31,627 nt of DNA from JAWPMV01 sp038527215 (GCA_038527215.1 JBCBGC010000093.1:1-31627); one strand, 5' to 3'; shown: positions 14,849 to 22,875, counted from the first letter of the stretch. Numbers and translations: made by a program. Notes: generated by a model from the sequence alone, not told the origin.

Positions 14849-17334
14849 CCAATCCCGGTGCCCCCCAGTCCCACCTGCTTTCTTTTGGCTGGTGGAAGAA
14901 GGTCTGACAACTGATTGATGGAAATCCGCAACAATTCATCATTGTTGTCATTAATGGCTTGCTGGCCCCGCTGGATGATTTTTTCCGCTTCCAAAGGATT
15001 GGTGAAAGGACCATAGGCGCCCATCACCATGGCCTGAAAGATAGACTTGATGTAGCTGGAGTCCTTCCAACGGATGCGCCAACTCAGGTTAGTCAGCCCA
15101 TCGATGAGTTCCCGGATTTTGAGGGAACTATTGGTGGCGAGGATTTCTTTTTCCTGGCCCATCCAATCCTGAAAAGACTGCTGGTCAGTTTCCTGCACGG
15201 TGTAATTTTCCATTACAAATTCTAACCTCCGCTTGGTATCAAAGTACTCGGACTTGATCCGGATGATGAATTTGTCCCGGGTAATATCATCTACTTTCTG
15301 GGCAATTTTCCGTTTGCGGTCCTCAATCTGGAATTTTTCGTCCGTGACATCATCTGCCTTCATGGCTTTTACCTTGTCGGCCAGTTCCAGGATTTCATAT
15401 TCCAGATCCACCAACTCCTGTGCCGCCTCAAAGTTGTCATTGAGCTCCGCTTCCGAAATCTCCAGCCGTATGGTCTCGGCCATGACCAGCAACTCATCGG
15501 CCAGGCGAGGAATATTCACCCTGCGTTGGGAAGGTGTAAATACATCCTCATACTCCTGGTCGGTCATCATGAGGTAGACATTGATGCTCAAATCCCTTGA
15601 TTCGGACATTTCCAGGGTGATCTCTATGTCTGATCCTCGTACCAAATCCCGGTTGAGCTCATGCCCGCTTACCGTGATAAACCCGATTGGCTGGGCCGAG
15701 GCTGGGAAGGAAGTCCGGGGCGCTTCCACGATAGAAATGGTCAGCCGTTCATCAGAACCCTTGGCAATGGTTTTGGACATTTGCTTGATGAGGGTCCGGC
15801 GGAGCGGGAGGATGCTGTTTTTTTCAAAAACTACCTCTAACATGGTCGTTTCGTTCTCCACATCATCTATTTCCAGGCAGATGTCCTGGGGCAAGGGTTG
15901 CCCGACCACACTGTAGCGTCCCTGGGTAATTTCAATGAGGTCCAGACCGGTTTCAATTTCTTCGTTGGTTTCGGTGTAGACTTTCAGGCTAAACTGATTG
16001 AAGGCATCTTTCAACAAAGGCAGGTATTCTTTGATTTGCTCAATCAGGGGTTTTAGGCCGGTATCAAAGCCCCCATCCAGTCGGGTGATGCGGTAAAACA
16101 GGCCTGAGATGTTTCCTTTAAACCGAGCGGTAAAATATTCTGATTCTTCCTGGGTAGCCTTCTGATAGGCCATGTTGGCGTCCAGACCCGGTGCCCCTTT
16201 TGGCTTCCTGATTGAGCCGGTTTTCTTCTTTTTCCGGCGCTGGGTACCCGCATAATAGGCTGCCCCGACGGCCACGGCGGTGGTAGGGTCAATCTGGGTA
16301 TTGACTGCGATCTTCAGTTCCTGCTCCACGGTCTCCCGTACATACGGAATATAGGTCGAACCACCCACCATCAGGACAAACTTCAGGTCATCCGCGGACA
16401 GTTGGTTTCGCTCCAGGATGCTGCTCATCATGTCGATGGTGCCCTGGATATATGGAGCCAGAAGGGCTTCAAAATCCTGGCGTTGCAGGCTGAAATAGAT
16501 ATCCAGTTCTGCGCCCGTATCATCCCGGGTTTCAAATTCTATATCCGCAGACTGGGCGGTAGACAGTTGTAATTTTGCCTCCTCCGCCAGGTAGATGAGC
16601 TTATAGTAAAGGCTGTTATATTTTCCCTGGGCTGAGCGCATTTCGTCCAGGAGGTTTTCGAAGCTCCCCTGACTTTCCAGATGGGGTACGATGATTTTTT
16701 CCACGATTTCCTGGTCAAAATCTGTCCCTCCCAGGAAGTTATTCCCTTCGTGGTCCAGCACAGTCATTTCGCCATCCTGAATGCGGACCAGGGCCACGTC
16801 AAAGGTACCTCCGCCCAGGTCGTAGACCAGCCATTGACCACTTTCAAAGCCCCCGGAGTCATCCTTATTGGCGTAGGCGAGGCTGGCGGCAATGGGTTCC
16901 TGCAGCAGTTTGACCTCTTCAAAGCCAGCCTGATAGCCAGCTTCCTTGGTGGCATTGGATTGGATGGTGTCAAAGGAGGCAGGGATGGTGACCACGGCTG
17001 CTTCCAGCGATTCCCCGGAATGGACAAAGGTTTTCAATTCCTTTAGGACATAAGCAGAAAGGTCTATGGGACTCAAGGATTCAGGAAGTCCATCGATTTG
17101 ATAGGCCTCGGTGCTGCCCATTTTGCGCTTAAAACTTCCCACCACTTTGCCCGGGTCTTTCATCATGAATTCACGGGCTTTGTCTCCCACCAGGATTCTG
17201 CCTTTCCGAAAAGCTACGACAGAGGGTAGGGTGTCTTTCAACCCTTGTGGGTTCCGAAAGATATCTACTTTTCCCTGATCAAATTTTGCGATGGCGGAAT
17301 TGGTGGTTCCCAGGTCTATACCGAAGTTTATCAT
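14845..17334 (-). CDS. Divergent Hsp70-like chaperone ATPase (829 aa)
   Basis: Residues 1-362 are an intact actin/Hsp70 nucleotide-binding domain: phosphate-1 'FGIDLGTTNSAIA' (4-16), 'LLQEPIAASLAYA' (143-155), phosphate-2 'YDLGGGTFDVAL' (171-182), 'FLGGTDFD' (200-207) and adenosine motif 'VLMVGGSTYIPYVRE' (320-334). The canonical hydrophobic DVLLLD-type linker is absent; in its place is a basic stretch (RRKKKK, 366-371). Residues ~390-530 are an extra region, ~530-600 read as a substrate-binding beta-domain ('IVEAPRTSFPASAQPIGFIT', 'ISINVYL'-like strands) and ~605-829 are predicted helical and coiled-coil. It is not the housekeeping DnaK (usual length ~640). It is the second gene after the GrpE-like gene (45-bp gap). 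Client proteins are unknown. Confidence 0.88.
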   Translation of the reverse strand: MINFGIDLGTTNSAIAKFDQGKVDIFRNPQGLKDTLPSVVAFRKGRILVGDKAREFMMKDPGKVVGSFKRKMGSTEAYQIDGLPESLSPIDLSAYVLKELKTFVHSGESLEAAVVTIPASFDTIQSNATKEAGYQAGFEEVKLLQEPIAASLAYANKDDSGGFESGQWLVYDLGGGTFDVALVRIQDGEMTVLDHEGNNFLGGTDFDQEIVEKIIVPHLESQGSFENLLDEMRSAQGKYNSLYYKLIYLAEEAKLQLSTAQSADIEFETRDDTGAELDIYFSLQRQDFEALLAPYIQGTIDMMSSILERNQLSADDLKFVLMVGGSTYIPYVRETVEQELKIAVNTQIDPTTAVAVGAAYYAGTQRRKKKKTGSIRKPKGAPGLDANMAYQKATQEESEYFTARFKGNISGLFYRITRLDGGFDTGLKPLIEQIKEYLPLLKDAFNQFSLKVYTETNEEIETGLDLIEITQGRYSVVGQPLPQDICLEIDDVENETTMLEVVFEKNSILPLRRTLIKQMSKTIAKGSDERLTISIVEAPRTSFPASAQPIGFITVSGHELNRDLVRGSDIEITLEMSESRDLSINVYLMMTDQEYEDVFTPSQRRVNIPRLADELLVMAETIRLEISEAELNDNFEAAQELVDLEYEILELADKVKAMKADDVTDEKFQIEDRKRKIAQKVDDITRDKFIIRIKSEYFDTKRRLEFVMENYTVQETDQQSFQDWMGQEKEILATNSSLKIRELIDGLTNLSWRIRWKDSSYIKSIFQAMVMGAYGPFTNPLEAEKIIQRGQQAINDNNDELLRISINQLSDLLPPAKRKQVGLGGTGIG

Positions 17335-17379
17335 AAGTCGTCGTTGTGCAGTGGATGGTTGAATAAAGGAAAAGGGGAA

Positions 17380-17712
17380 TCAAGATGCAGCTTCCACAAT
17401 GACCACGGCCCGTTGGACCAATTGTCGATAGCCATCTACTTCCTGATGAATAATCGGTTTGATGACTTCTGTAATGACGAGGCGGTCCGTGGCTTTTCCA
17501 CTAATGCTGGCTTCACAATCGGTTCGGGTTTCATTATAGGCTTCCCCGAAAGGATCGTGATAGGCCAGCCCGAGTTCTTCGAGGCTGGCTTTTAGGCGGC
17601 GCAAATTTCTATCCAGTTTGCGACCTTCTGGCATGTGGCGGGCCTTTTTTTCGATTTCAAAAATCTGGTTGAGAATTTGTACAAGCTGAGTTTTCACGTG
17701 GGCAGATTCCAT
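17380..17712 (-). CDS. Small GrpE-like protein, putative exchange factor of the adjacent Hsp70 (110 aa)
   Basis: Residues 1-45 form a charged helix (VKTQLVQILNQIFEIEKKAR...LRRLKASLEELG). Residues 47-108 follow the order of motifs of the GrpE beta-domain: 'ELGLAYHDPFGEAYNET' parallels the GrpE 'lG-ieri...GepFDP..HEA' stretch, and 'VITEVIKPIIHQEVDGYRQL' then 'VQRAVVIV' parallels its 'EV.q.GY.l.drvLRPA.V.V' ending. The long dimerising helix of GrpE is much shorter here. The gene lies immediately upstream of, and parallel to, the Hsp70-like gene, the context expected of a dedicated nucleotide-exchange factor. The motif reading is by eye; the function is inferred from fold and neighbourhood. Confidence 0.7.
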   Translation of the reverse strand: MESAHVKTQLVQILNQIFEIEKKARHMPEGRKLDRNLRRLKASLEELGLAYHDPFGEAYNETRTDCEASISGKATDRLVITEVIKPIIHQEVDGYRQLVQRAVVIVEAAS

Positions 17713-17922
17713 GTTTTCCTGCTGATAATACCTCTTTTTGGGTGGGAAAGTTACGATTGTGGTCAGGCTTTTGAAAAAGGATCCTCCGGTAGGTAAGATA
17801 AATGGAAAAAGGAAAGCCTGCCAGCGAAGGAAACTAAGTGCCTTATTCGTTTTTAACTATCCCGGAAAAATCTCAACTTATCAAGGTCCTACACGTAAGG
17901 CAAAAAAGCACTTTAGGATTCT

Positions 17923-19041
17923 ATGAGCTATCAAAATCCATTCCGTCTCCTGCAAGCCTCGCCTGAAGAATTAGGCGAGGATGGACGGGCTTGGCTCAAA
18001 AGCAAGAAAAAGGAATGGTTGGCGGAGTTTGAACTAGCCGGCACCACCACCATTGAAGTTGGCGGCAAAGCCTGGGATAAGGATGGCTTGCTAAAGGTGC
18101 TGGACAAGCTCAATAATCCCGTGGAACTCGAAAAGGAAGTGGCCATCATGAAATGGCCGGAACTGGAACTTTTCCTCACCGCTGGTGATACCCGCTTGTT
18201 CAAGAATCCCCAATGGATAGAAAGATTTTCGGCCCTGGCCCTTTCCCAGCAGCACCAGACACATTTTGCCGAACAGTATGACCGCCTCCTGGCCCGGGCC
18301 TTTGAGAAAAAGGATCGGGTTATGATCTCTTTGCTAACCCGGCGGCCATTGCCCCTCGCGGCCCCCGTGCTGGCGCTCAGTTTCCGGAACAGCTACCGTT
18401 TTTTCTCCCGTCGTCTGGACAGCTTACAGGAAAAAAGAGAAGCTTGGGTTACCAAACCACTGCGGCTGCCCCAGGTCAGAAAAATCTTTCCCAACTGGGA
18501 ACTGATGACCTTGTTTCGTTTGCCGGATTACTTTACCGATCTGGCCATCAAATACGGAAATTTTAGCCTGGAATTGATTGAGGCAACTGAGCAGGCCTTC
18601 GGGTCTGCCTATAACCCAGAAGCAGAACTCACCCTGCTCCAGCGCAAAGGAGCACCGCCCAGTGTCAGCATGCGGGCGCGTCAGATGGAGTCAGAATTGG
18701 ATATTGAAGGGAAAAAACAGCGTTCTTCCAATCGCATCTGGGGGAATGTGGCTTTCTATTTTGTCCTCTTTGTCATCTCTATCAGCACCTGTGTCAACGC
18801 CAATAGAAATTTCAGCTCATCTTCCATGGACAATTTTACTTCGCCAGAAATTCACCAGGCGTTTCAGAAGGCACAAGAGAAATTTCGCCAGGAGCAGGAG
18901 GCTACCCTAATGGAGAGATGGGAGAAAAATCGGCAGGCGGCCACTGACTCGATTCTCAAAAAGTATTATTCCTTTGATTCCACCGCTATCGAGTCAATTC
19001 GACTAAAGCTCCAGGTGGGACTTCCGGCAAACCAGCCATAG
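17923..19041 (+). CDS. Membrane protein with a degenerate J-domain-like N-terminus (372 aa)
   Basis: The first ~70 residues resemble a J-domain outline: 'QNPFRLLQASPEEL' (compare 'NPYELLGVSP'), a basic helix 'AWLKSKKKEWLAEFE', a break where HPD should be but is not, and a final helix ending 'LLKVLDKLNNPVELE' (compare 'AYEVLSDPEKR'). Residues ~75-265 are predicted soluble and mostly helical with no known domain. One membrane segment lies at ~275-294 (VAFYFVLFVISISTC), followed by a Ser-rich turn and a coiled-coil tail rich in Glu/Gln/Arg. It diverges from the GrpE-like/Hsp70-like operon across 210 bp with no gene between. A role in recruiting that Hsp70 to the membrane is inferred; without HPD it may not stimulate ATP hydrolysis. 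The coding call is firm, the J-like reading tentative. Confidence 0.65.
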   Translation: MSYQNPFRLLQASPEELGEDGRAWLKSKKKEWLAEFELAGTTTIEVGGKAWDKDGLLKVLDKLNNPVELEKEVAIMKWPELELFLTAGDTRLFKNPQWIERFSALALSQQHQTHFAEQYDRLLARAFEKKDRVMISLLTRRPLPLAAPVLALSFRNSYRFFSRRLDSLQEKREAWVTKPLRLPQVRKIFPNWELMTLFRLPDYFTDLAIKYGNFSLELIEATEQAFGSAYNPEAELTLLQRKGAPPSVSMRARQMESELDIEGKKQRSSNRIWGNVAFYFVLFVISISTCVNANRNFSSSSMDNFTSPEIHQAFQKAQEKFRQEQEATLMERWEKNRQAATDSILKKYYSFDSTAIESIRLKLQVGLPANQP

Positions 19042-19627
19042 GCCATTTTTGGGGATGGATGAGGCAATATTCCCAGCCAAAGCCATGAAGGATTTGTTGT
19101 TTGACCTGTAGCCAGCTGAGTTGATTTGGTTGAAAGCTGTTGGAGGCGTGCAGGGGCCCTTCTTCGAAAAGGTCTTCAATATCGGTTTCATACCCAATGG
19201 TCCCTCCCAAAGCTTCCCACTGCATCATTTGATCGGCCAGAAAGCGACGAAAATGAGGTTTGTCCCCTTCCTGGATTCCTTTGAGGCCCATTTGAGAAAA
19301 ATCTTCTTTTCCTCCGAAAAACCAGAAATTGACTTTGGTGATCCAGGGAGAAAGTTCTGCCAAAAATAAGCGGGCTTTGCGCTTCCCGGATATGTCCATA
19401 GAAAGGCGGATATCCAGGGTGTGGACCTCCGGACTGTCTTCCTCTCCTTCTGCATATTGATGTAAGGCGGCTCTTAATTGGGATTCACTTTCTTCAATCC
19501 GAATGTCCCAGGGAGTTTGGGACAAGAGCGTTAACCAACGCTGGGCGTTGACCAACCGATGGCGTGGCGTCGGCACGAGTAAGCTTATTTCGTAATAGGG
19601 ACCCCCTGATAACCAGGCCATGTTCAC
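18986..19627 (-). CDS. Uncharacterised protein (213 aa)
   Basis: No family recognised. The sequence is a mixed alpha/beta cytosolic-looking protein with acidic stretches (AEGEEDSPEVHTLDIRLSMD; ETDIEDLFEEG), many tryptophans and a 'LSPWITKVNFWFFGGKEDF' core strand. There is no signal peptide, but ATGs at 19627 and 19621 are both possible starts. Its last 56 bp are antisense to the end of the J-like membrane protein gene, with which it converges. It may belong functionally with the Hsp70-like cluster, but nothing in the sequence proves it. Upstream lies an inverted repeat at 19662-19697. Confidence 0.6.
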   Translation of the reverse strand: MNMAWLSGGPYYEISLLVPTPRHRLVNAQRWLTLLSQTPWDIRIEESESQLRAALHQYAEGEEDSPEVHTLDIRLSMDISGKRKARLFLAELSPWITKVNFWFFGGKEDFSQMGLKGIQEGDKPHFRRFLADQMMQWEALGGTIGYETDIEDLFEEGPLHASNSFQPNQLSWLQVKQQILHGFGWEYCLIHPQKWPMAGLPEVPPGALVELTR

Positions 19628-19661
19628 ATTTACCTTTCAGCGAGGCAATTAGGCTTTTTCT

Positions 19662-19697
19662 TGGGGGAATTAAAAACCTGAGGAGGGGATTCCCCCA
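19662..19697. promoter_or_regulatory. Inverted repeat between the kinase-like gene and the 213-aa gene
   Basis: 9-bp perfect arms TGGGGGAAT (19662-19670) and ATTCCCCCA (19689-19697) flank an 18-bp spacer, 35 bp upstream of the 213-aa gene. There is no T run on either side, so an operator or RNA hairpin is more likely than a terminator. Confidence 0.35.
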
Positions 19698-19763
19698 GAA
19701 ATGTTAGAAAAGCGGGTCCTTAGCATAGGCTGAGGCTTAATCAGGGAGGAGATAGGCCGGATA

Positions 19764-20264
19764 TCAACCAAGGAGGGAATGAAGGACGCTTTCCTCCCAG
19801 AGGCTTTCTCCAGAAAGCTCAAGGTGATCTGCTGGCAAGCCTATCCGGCCATATTTGGCAAAGGCTTCCCAGACATGCTCCAGGTACCAGGCGGGCTCCT
19901 TTCCCCAGCGGGTCTCTGCTTGTCGCCGCTGTAGAAAACTGACTTTTGAAAGGGTGATAAAAATGGCTTTGTCCCAAAAAGAGGAGAATTCGGTAGGGTA
20001 AAAAATAAAAATCCCCTCCAGGATGAGGGTTACTTTCTCCTGCCTGACCCGCTCCAACTGCGAACGCATTTTCGACCAATCATAGGCATCTGGATGGTCC
20101 CAATCGGGTTCTCCACGCACCAGGGGCATTTGGTCGACAGGCAAGGCAAAATCATCCATAGCCAGCAGGCGGACCTGATGCCCTTTTTTCACTAACTCCT
20201 GAAGCATCCAGGCGGCCAGGGTGCTCTTGCCTGATCTGCTGCAGCCGCCTATTCCGATGATCAT
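19764..20264 (-). CDS. P-loop nucleoside kinase-like protein (uridine / nicotinamide riboside kinase type) (166 aa)
   Basis: Walker A 'GGCSRSGKST' (residues 6-15) is followed by 'LLAMDDFALPVDQ' and 'EPDWDHPDAYDWSKM', the substrate-binding pattern of uridine-kinase and nicotinamide-riboside-kinase-like enzymes, then 'VTLILEGIFIF' as Walker B and 'RRQAETRWGK' as the lid-like basic segment. At 166 aa it is shorter than bacterial Udk (~210 aa) and nearer in size to NRK1-like kinases. It would transfer phosphate from ATP to a nucleoside in the cytosol. It lies 10 bp downstream of the 20275-20796 gene and in the same run as nnr, which makes a nicotinamide-nucleotide role attractive but unproven. 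It is the last gene of the operon. Confidence 0.78.
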   Translation of the reverse strand: MIIGIGGCSRSGKSTLAAWMLQELVKKGHQVRLLAMDDFALPVDQMPLVRGEPDWDHPDAYDWSKMRSQLERVRQEKVTLILEGIFIFYPTEFSSFWDKAIFITLSKVSFLQRRQAETRWGKEPAWYLEHVWEAFAKYGRIGLPADHLELSGESLWEESVLHSLLG

Positions 20265-20274
20265 AAGGAAGGGA

Positions 20275-20796
20275 TTAGTTGGCAGAAATGGGATCTACCT
20301 GATAGTGGAAGAGGGAAAATTCAATCAGGAGGGTACCCCCGGAGCTACACAAAATTTCGTGGCGCCATTGCCCTTTTTCCAAGGGGGTCAACTCATCATA
20401 GCCCCAGGTGCCAATGCCAGTAGAGGCTTCATAGAACAAGGGTTCCGAGGAAGGAAAGTCGACCTGAAAGACTTGTACCCCGTGGTAGTGAATTCGGTAG
20501 GCGTGGGTTTCTTCTTTGTCCACCACAATCAATTCTACCATGGTGTGTCCGCCCTCGGTGTGCTGGTTGATCCATTTGTTGTCTCCATGCACCAGGCGGG
20601 TATTGATGGCCAGGAGTTTGCCATCATGAAGGTTGACCTCGAAGAAGAATTTCTGCTTGGCGGGGCTGAGGCGATTCTTTACGGCGTGTAATTGCAACCA
20701 ATATCGCTCCAGATTCCGATCCCATTGCTGGGAACAAGCTTCGAAGGTTTCAGGAAATTGAAGCCCTCGCCAGAGTTCTTTGGTGAAAAATTGCAT
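20275..20796 (-). CDS. Uncharacterised protein (173 aa)
   Basis: Not recognised. The ATG at 20796 (MQFFTKELWRGLQ) was preferred to an in-frame GTG at 20820 because the aromatic 'FFTKELW' start resembles other soluble hypothetical proteins and the GTG start adds only a basic octapeptide that overlaps an AGGAGG element. The N-terminal third is helical (FEACSQQWDRNLERYWLQLH); the rest is beta-rich ('FFFEVNLHDGKLLAI', 'GGHTMVELIVVDKEETHAYR', 'HYHGVQVFQVDF', 'GGTLLIEFSLFHYQ'), like a small beta-sandwich or lipocalin-like barrel. There is no signal peptide. It is 10 bp upstream of the kinase gene and 57 bp downstream of nnr on the same strand, so it is probably co-transcribed. Confidence 0.65.
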   Translation of the reverse strand: MQFFTKELWRGLQFPETFEACSQQWDRNLERYWLQLHAVKNRLSPAKQKFFFEVNLHDGKLLAINTRLVHGDNKWINQHTEGGHTMVELIVVDKEETHAYRIHYHGVQVFQVDFPSSEPLFYEASTGIGTWGYDELTPLEKGQWRHEILCSSGGTLLIEFSLFHYQVDPISAN

Positions 20797-20853
20797 GTAT
20801 GCCTGTAAATGCCTCCTCACAAAGTAGTGAATCTTCCTTAGGTGAGCAAAGAT

Positions 20854-22374
20854 TTAATCCAGCCTAAGGTGCTCAATCAAATCCCGGGCCAGGAGGCCTG
20901 AGGGTCCTTTGCTTAGCACGGCCTGATCTCCGGCCAGACCATGGAAATACACCCCACTGGCGGCAGCCTGAAGGCTGTCCAGGCCTTTGCCAAGTAAGGC
21001 CCCAATGATTCCGCTCAGCACGTCCCCTGATCCAGCGGTAGCCATCCCGGGATTTCCCGTCCCATTCACGTAAGATACGCCAGCAGGACTGGCAATGATG
21101 GTGCCGGCCCCTTTGAGCACTACATGTACGCCCGCCTCATGAGCCAGCTTCTCTGCCCAGGAGAGTCTTTCTGCTTCAGCAGTAGCCATGCCGGTAAGCC
21201 GACTCATTTCTCCCGGGTGAGGGGTCAACACGCTAGATTCGGGCAGGGCTTTCAGGTGATCAGGATGTTGAGCCAGGATATTGAGGGCGTCTGCGTCCAG
21301 TAGGCTAGGCGGGAGTGATCCGCTTAATAATTCCAACAGGAAAGCTTCAGCCTCAGGTTCCGTGGTCATGCCCGGTCCGATGACCAGGGCGTGCTTGCCC
21401 TTAAGCGCCAGTCTGGCGAGCGGGAGGTCAGCTTTGGAGAGGGTAGGGGCTTGAGGGGAAGCGGTAGGGACAAAAATAGCCTCCGGGGCCAGATTTTGTA
21501 AGAGGCTACGGCAGGCAGCCGGAGCCATCACGCTCACCAGCCCTGCCCCGCTGCGCAGGGCGGCATAGGCCGTCAAGGCCACCGCCCCAGCGTAACGCTG
21601 GCTGCCCCCTATGATCAACACATGTCCCATGCTGCCTTTGTGGGCTTCCTGATCTCTGGCAGTAAGGGTAAAAGGGGGATGCCCCTGAGGCATCCAGTAT
21701 CGCTGGATGTTCAATGCCTGCATGACCTGGGGCCACAGGCCTATATCCAACACATGCACCTGTCCACACTTGCCAGCCGCAGGATAAACTGCATGGCAGA
21801 TTTTGGGGACTTGAAACGTAAAGGTATGATCCGCCCGGAGGACCGGGGAGATGAGCTGTCCATGATCTGCGCTTAGCCCGCTGGGCAAATCCACCGCAAT
21901 GACTGGACCTGGATGGGCCTGACATTGAAGGATCAGGTCTGCGATGGGAGGACGCAAGGCTTGAGAGACCCCCGTTCCTAAGAGGGCATCAACCAGTATG
22001 GTCTGTTCCAACGGTCCCTCGCCCTGCATCTCCGCCAGGGATTCCGCTTGCCAGAGGTGGATAGGAATGTCCAGGGCGCGCAGGAGGTCATAATTGACCG
22101 CGGCATCTCCCTGGTATCTTTCCCGGGCGTGCGTAACCCAAGTATGTACCTGCCAGCCTTGTAGATGCAGCAAGCGGGCGATGACAAACCCATCTCCCCC
22201 GTTGTTGCCCGGCCCGCACAGGATGAGGGCCTTGCGGTGATCAGGATAATGGGCCAGAATTCCCTTGGTGGTCAAGCGGCCTGCCGACTCCATCAATACT
22301 ATCCCAGGAAAACCATGGGCATGAATCTGAACCTCATCCGCCTGGCGGATTTGTTGGCTATTGCTAAGGAACAT
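20854..22374 (-). CDS. nnr: Bifunctional NAD(P)H-hydrate epimerase / ADP-dependent NAD(P)H-hydrate dehydratase (506 aa)
   Basis: It repairs hydrated NADH and NADPH: the N-terminal YjeF domain epimerises R- to S-NAD(P)HX and the C-terminal ribokinase-like domain dehydrates the S form with ADP. The N-domain (~1-215) shows 'QQIRQADEVQIHAHGFPGIV', 'LMESAGR', the NADPX loop 'CGPGNNGGDGFVIAR' and 'VDALLGTGVS' then 'AVDLPSGLSADHG'. The C-domain (~225-506) shows 'GSMGHVLIIGGSQRYAGA', 'ALVIGPGM', 'LTPHPGEMSRL', 'VLKGAGTIIASP' and the catalytic 'NPGMATAGSGDVLSG' with Asp near 451. Length and domain fusion are normal for bacteria. It sits 6 bp downstream of the two-TM protein gene, so it is part of the minus-strand run. 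Confidence 0.95.
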   Translation of the reverse strand: MFLSNSQQIRQADEVQIHAHGFPGIVLMESAGRLTTKGILAHYPDHRKALILCGPGNNGGDGFVIARLLHLQGWQVHTWVTHARERYQGDAAVNYDLLRALDIPIHLWQAESLAEMQGEGPLEQTILVDALLGTGVSQALRPPIADLILQCQAHPGPVIAVDLPSGLSADHGQLISPVLRADHTFTFQVPKICHAVYPAAGKCGQVHVLDIGLWPQVMQALNIQRYWMPQGHPPFTLTARDQEAHKGSMGHVLIIGGSQRYAGAVALTAYAALRSGAGLVSVMAPAACRSLLQNLAPEAIFVPTASPQAPTLSKADLPLARLALKGKHALVIGPGMTTEPEAEAFLLELLSGSLPPSLLDADALNILAQHPDHLKALPESSVLTPHPGEMSRLTGMATAEAERLSWAEKLAHEAGVHVVLKGAGTIIASPAGVSYVNGTGNPGMATAGSGDVLSGIIGALLGKGLDSLQAAASGVYFHGLAGDQAVLSKGPSGLLARDLIEHLRLD

Positions 22375-22380
22375 ATGAGC

Positions 22381-22875
22381 TTATGAGTTGGATACCAGAC
22401 CGGCATCACGCATGATCCAAAACGCGGTGTTGGCTATTTCTGCTCCATTTTGCATCAAACTAGGGAGGGGTACCCGCCGCTTCATGGCTTTTCCGTGATC
22501 CTTAAAAAAGATGGTGAAGGCTGCCCGGGATTCCCCCTTGACAGCAGCTTGATAATCAACTTTGTCAATGTCTTTTCTCAGGATCAAAGGCGCAATGGAG
22601 TTTTGGCGGTTGATAAAAAGGGCATACACGCTTAGGGCAACCGCCAAAAAGAAGAAAACTGCCAGGAACCAATTACCGATCCCAATGGCCACGAAGGAAG
22701 CAATTAAAAAAGCCAGACTACTGAGGACATAAAAGATGCTCACTCTCCGGATGCCTTTGCTGTAGAACCATCGGGAGAGTTGGCCAGCCAGACCATCCGT
22801 GTGGATTTCTATCCGATCAGAAAAAACCTGGCAATACCCATTGCGGGTAGGAAAAGATTTGGGGCCTTGCCTCAT
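22381..22875 (-). CDS. Small two-TM membrane protein, unknown function (164 aa)
   Basis: Two adjacent hydrophobic segments at ~46-65 (VSIFYVLSSLAFLIASFVAI) and ~68-88 (WFLAVFFFLAVALSVYALF) form a helical hairpin. Flanking soluble parts are beta-like: before it 'GYCQVFSDRIEIHTDG', after it 'IAPLILRKDIDKVDYQ' and 'AAFTIFFKDHGKAMKRRV'. The split beta-domain around a TM hairpin resembles bacterial PH-like membrane proteins, but I cannot name the family. The gene is 8 bp after the lipoprotein gene and 6 bp before nnr, a tight operon position. Why it accompanies NAD(P)HX repair is not evident. Confidence 0.75.
   Translation of the reverse strand: MRQGPKSFPTRNGYCQVFSDRIEIHTDGLAGQLSRWFYSKGIRRVSIFYVLSSLAFLIASFVAIGIGNWFLAVFFFLAVALSVYALFINRQNSIAPLILRKDIDKVDYQAAVKGESRAAFTIFFKDHGKAMKRRVPLPSLMQNGAEIANTAFWIMRDAGLVSNS

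Noticed and set aside
15233..15577. A 114-aa plus-strand frame opposite the Hsp70-like gene (and similar frames at 15581-15916 and 16681-17046)
   Set aside because: Shadows of the intact 829-codon Hsp70 frame, Ser/Arg-rich and lacking any domain.
17738..17926. A 62-aa plus-strand frame in the Hsp70 / J-like intergenic region
   Set aside because: Lys/Arg-rich with no family resemblance; it lies in the region where divergent promoters are expected and overlaps the J-like gene start.
20797..20820. GTG start adding eight residues to the 173-aa protein
   Set aside because: The ATG at 20796 gives a more typical start, and the extension is largely an AGGAGG-containing leader.
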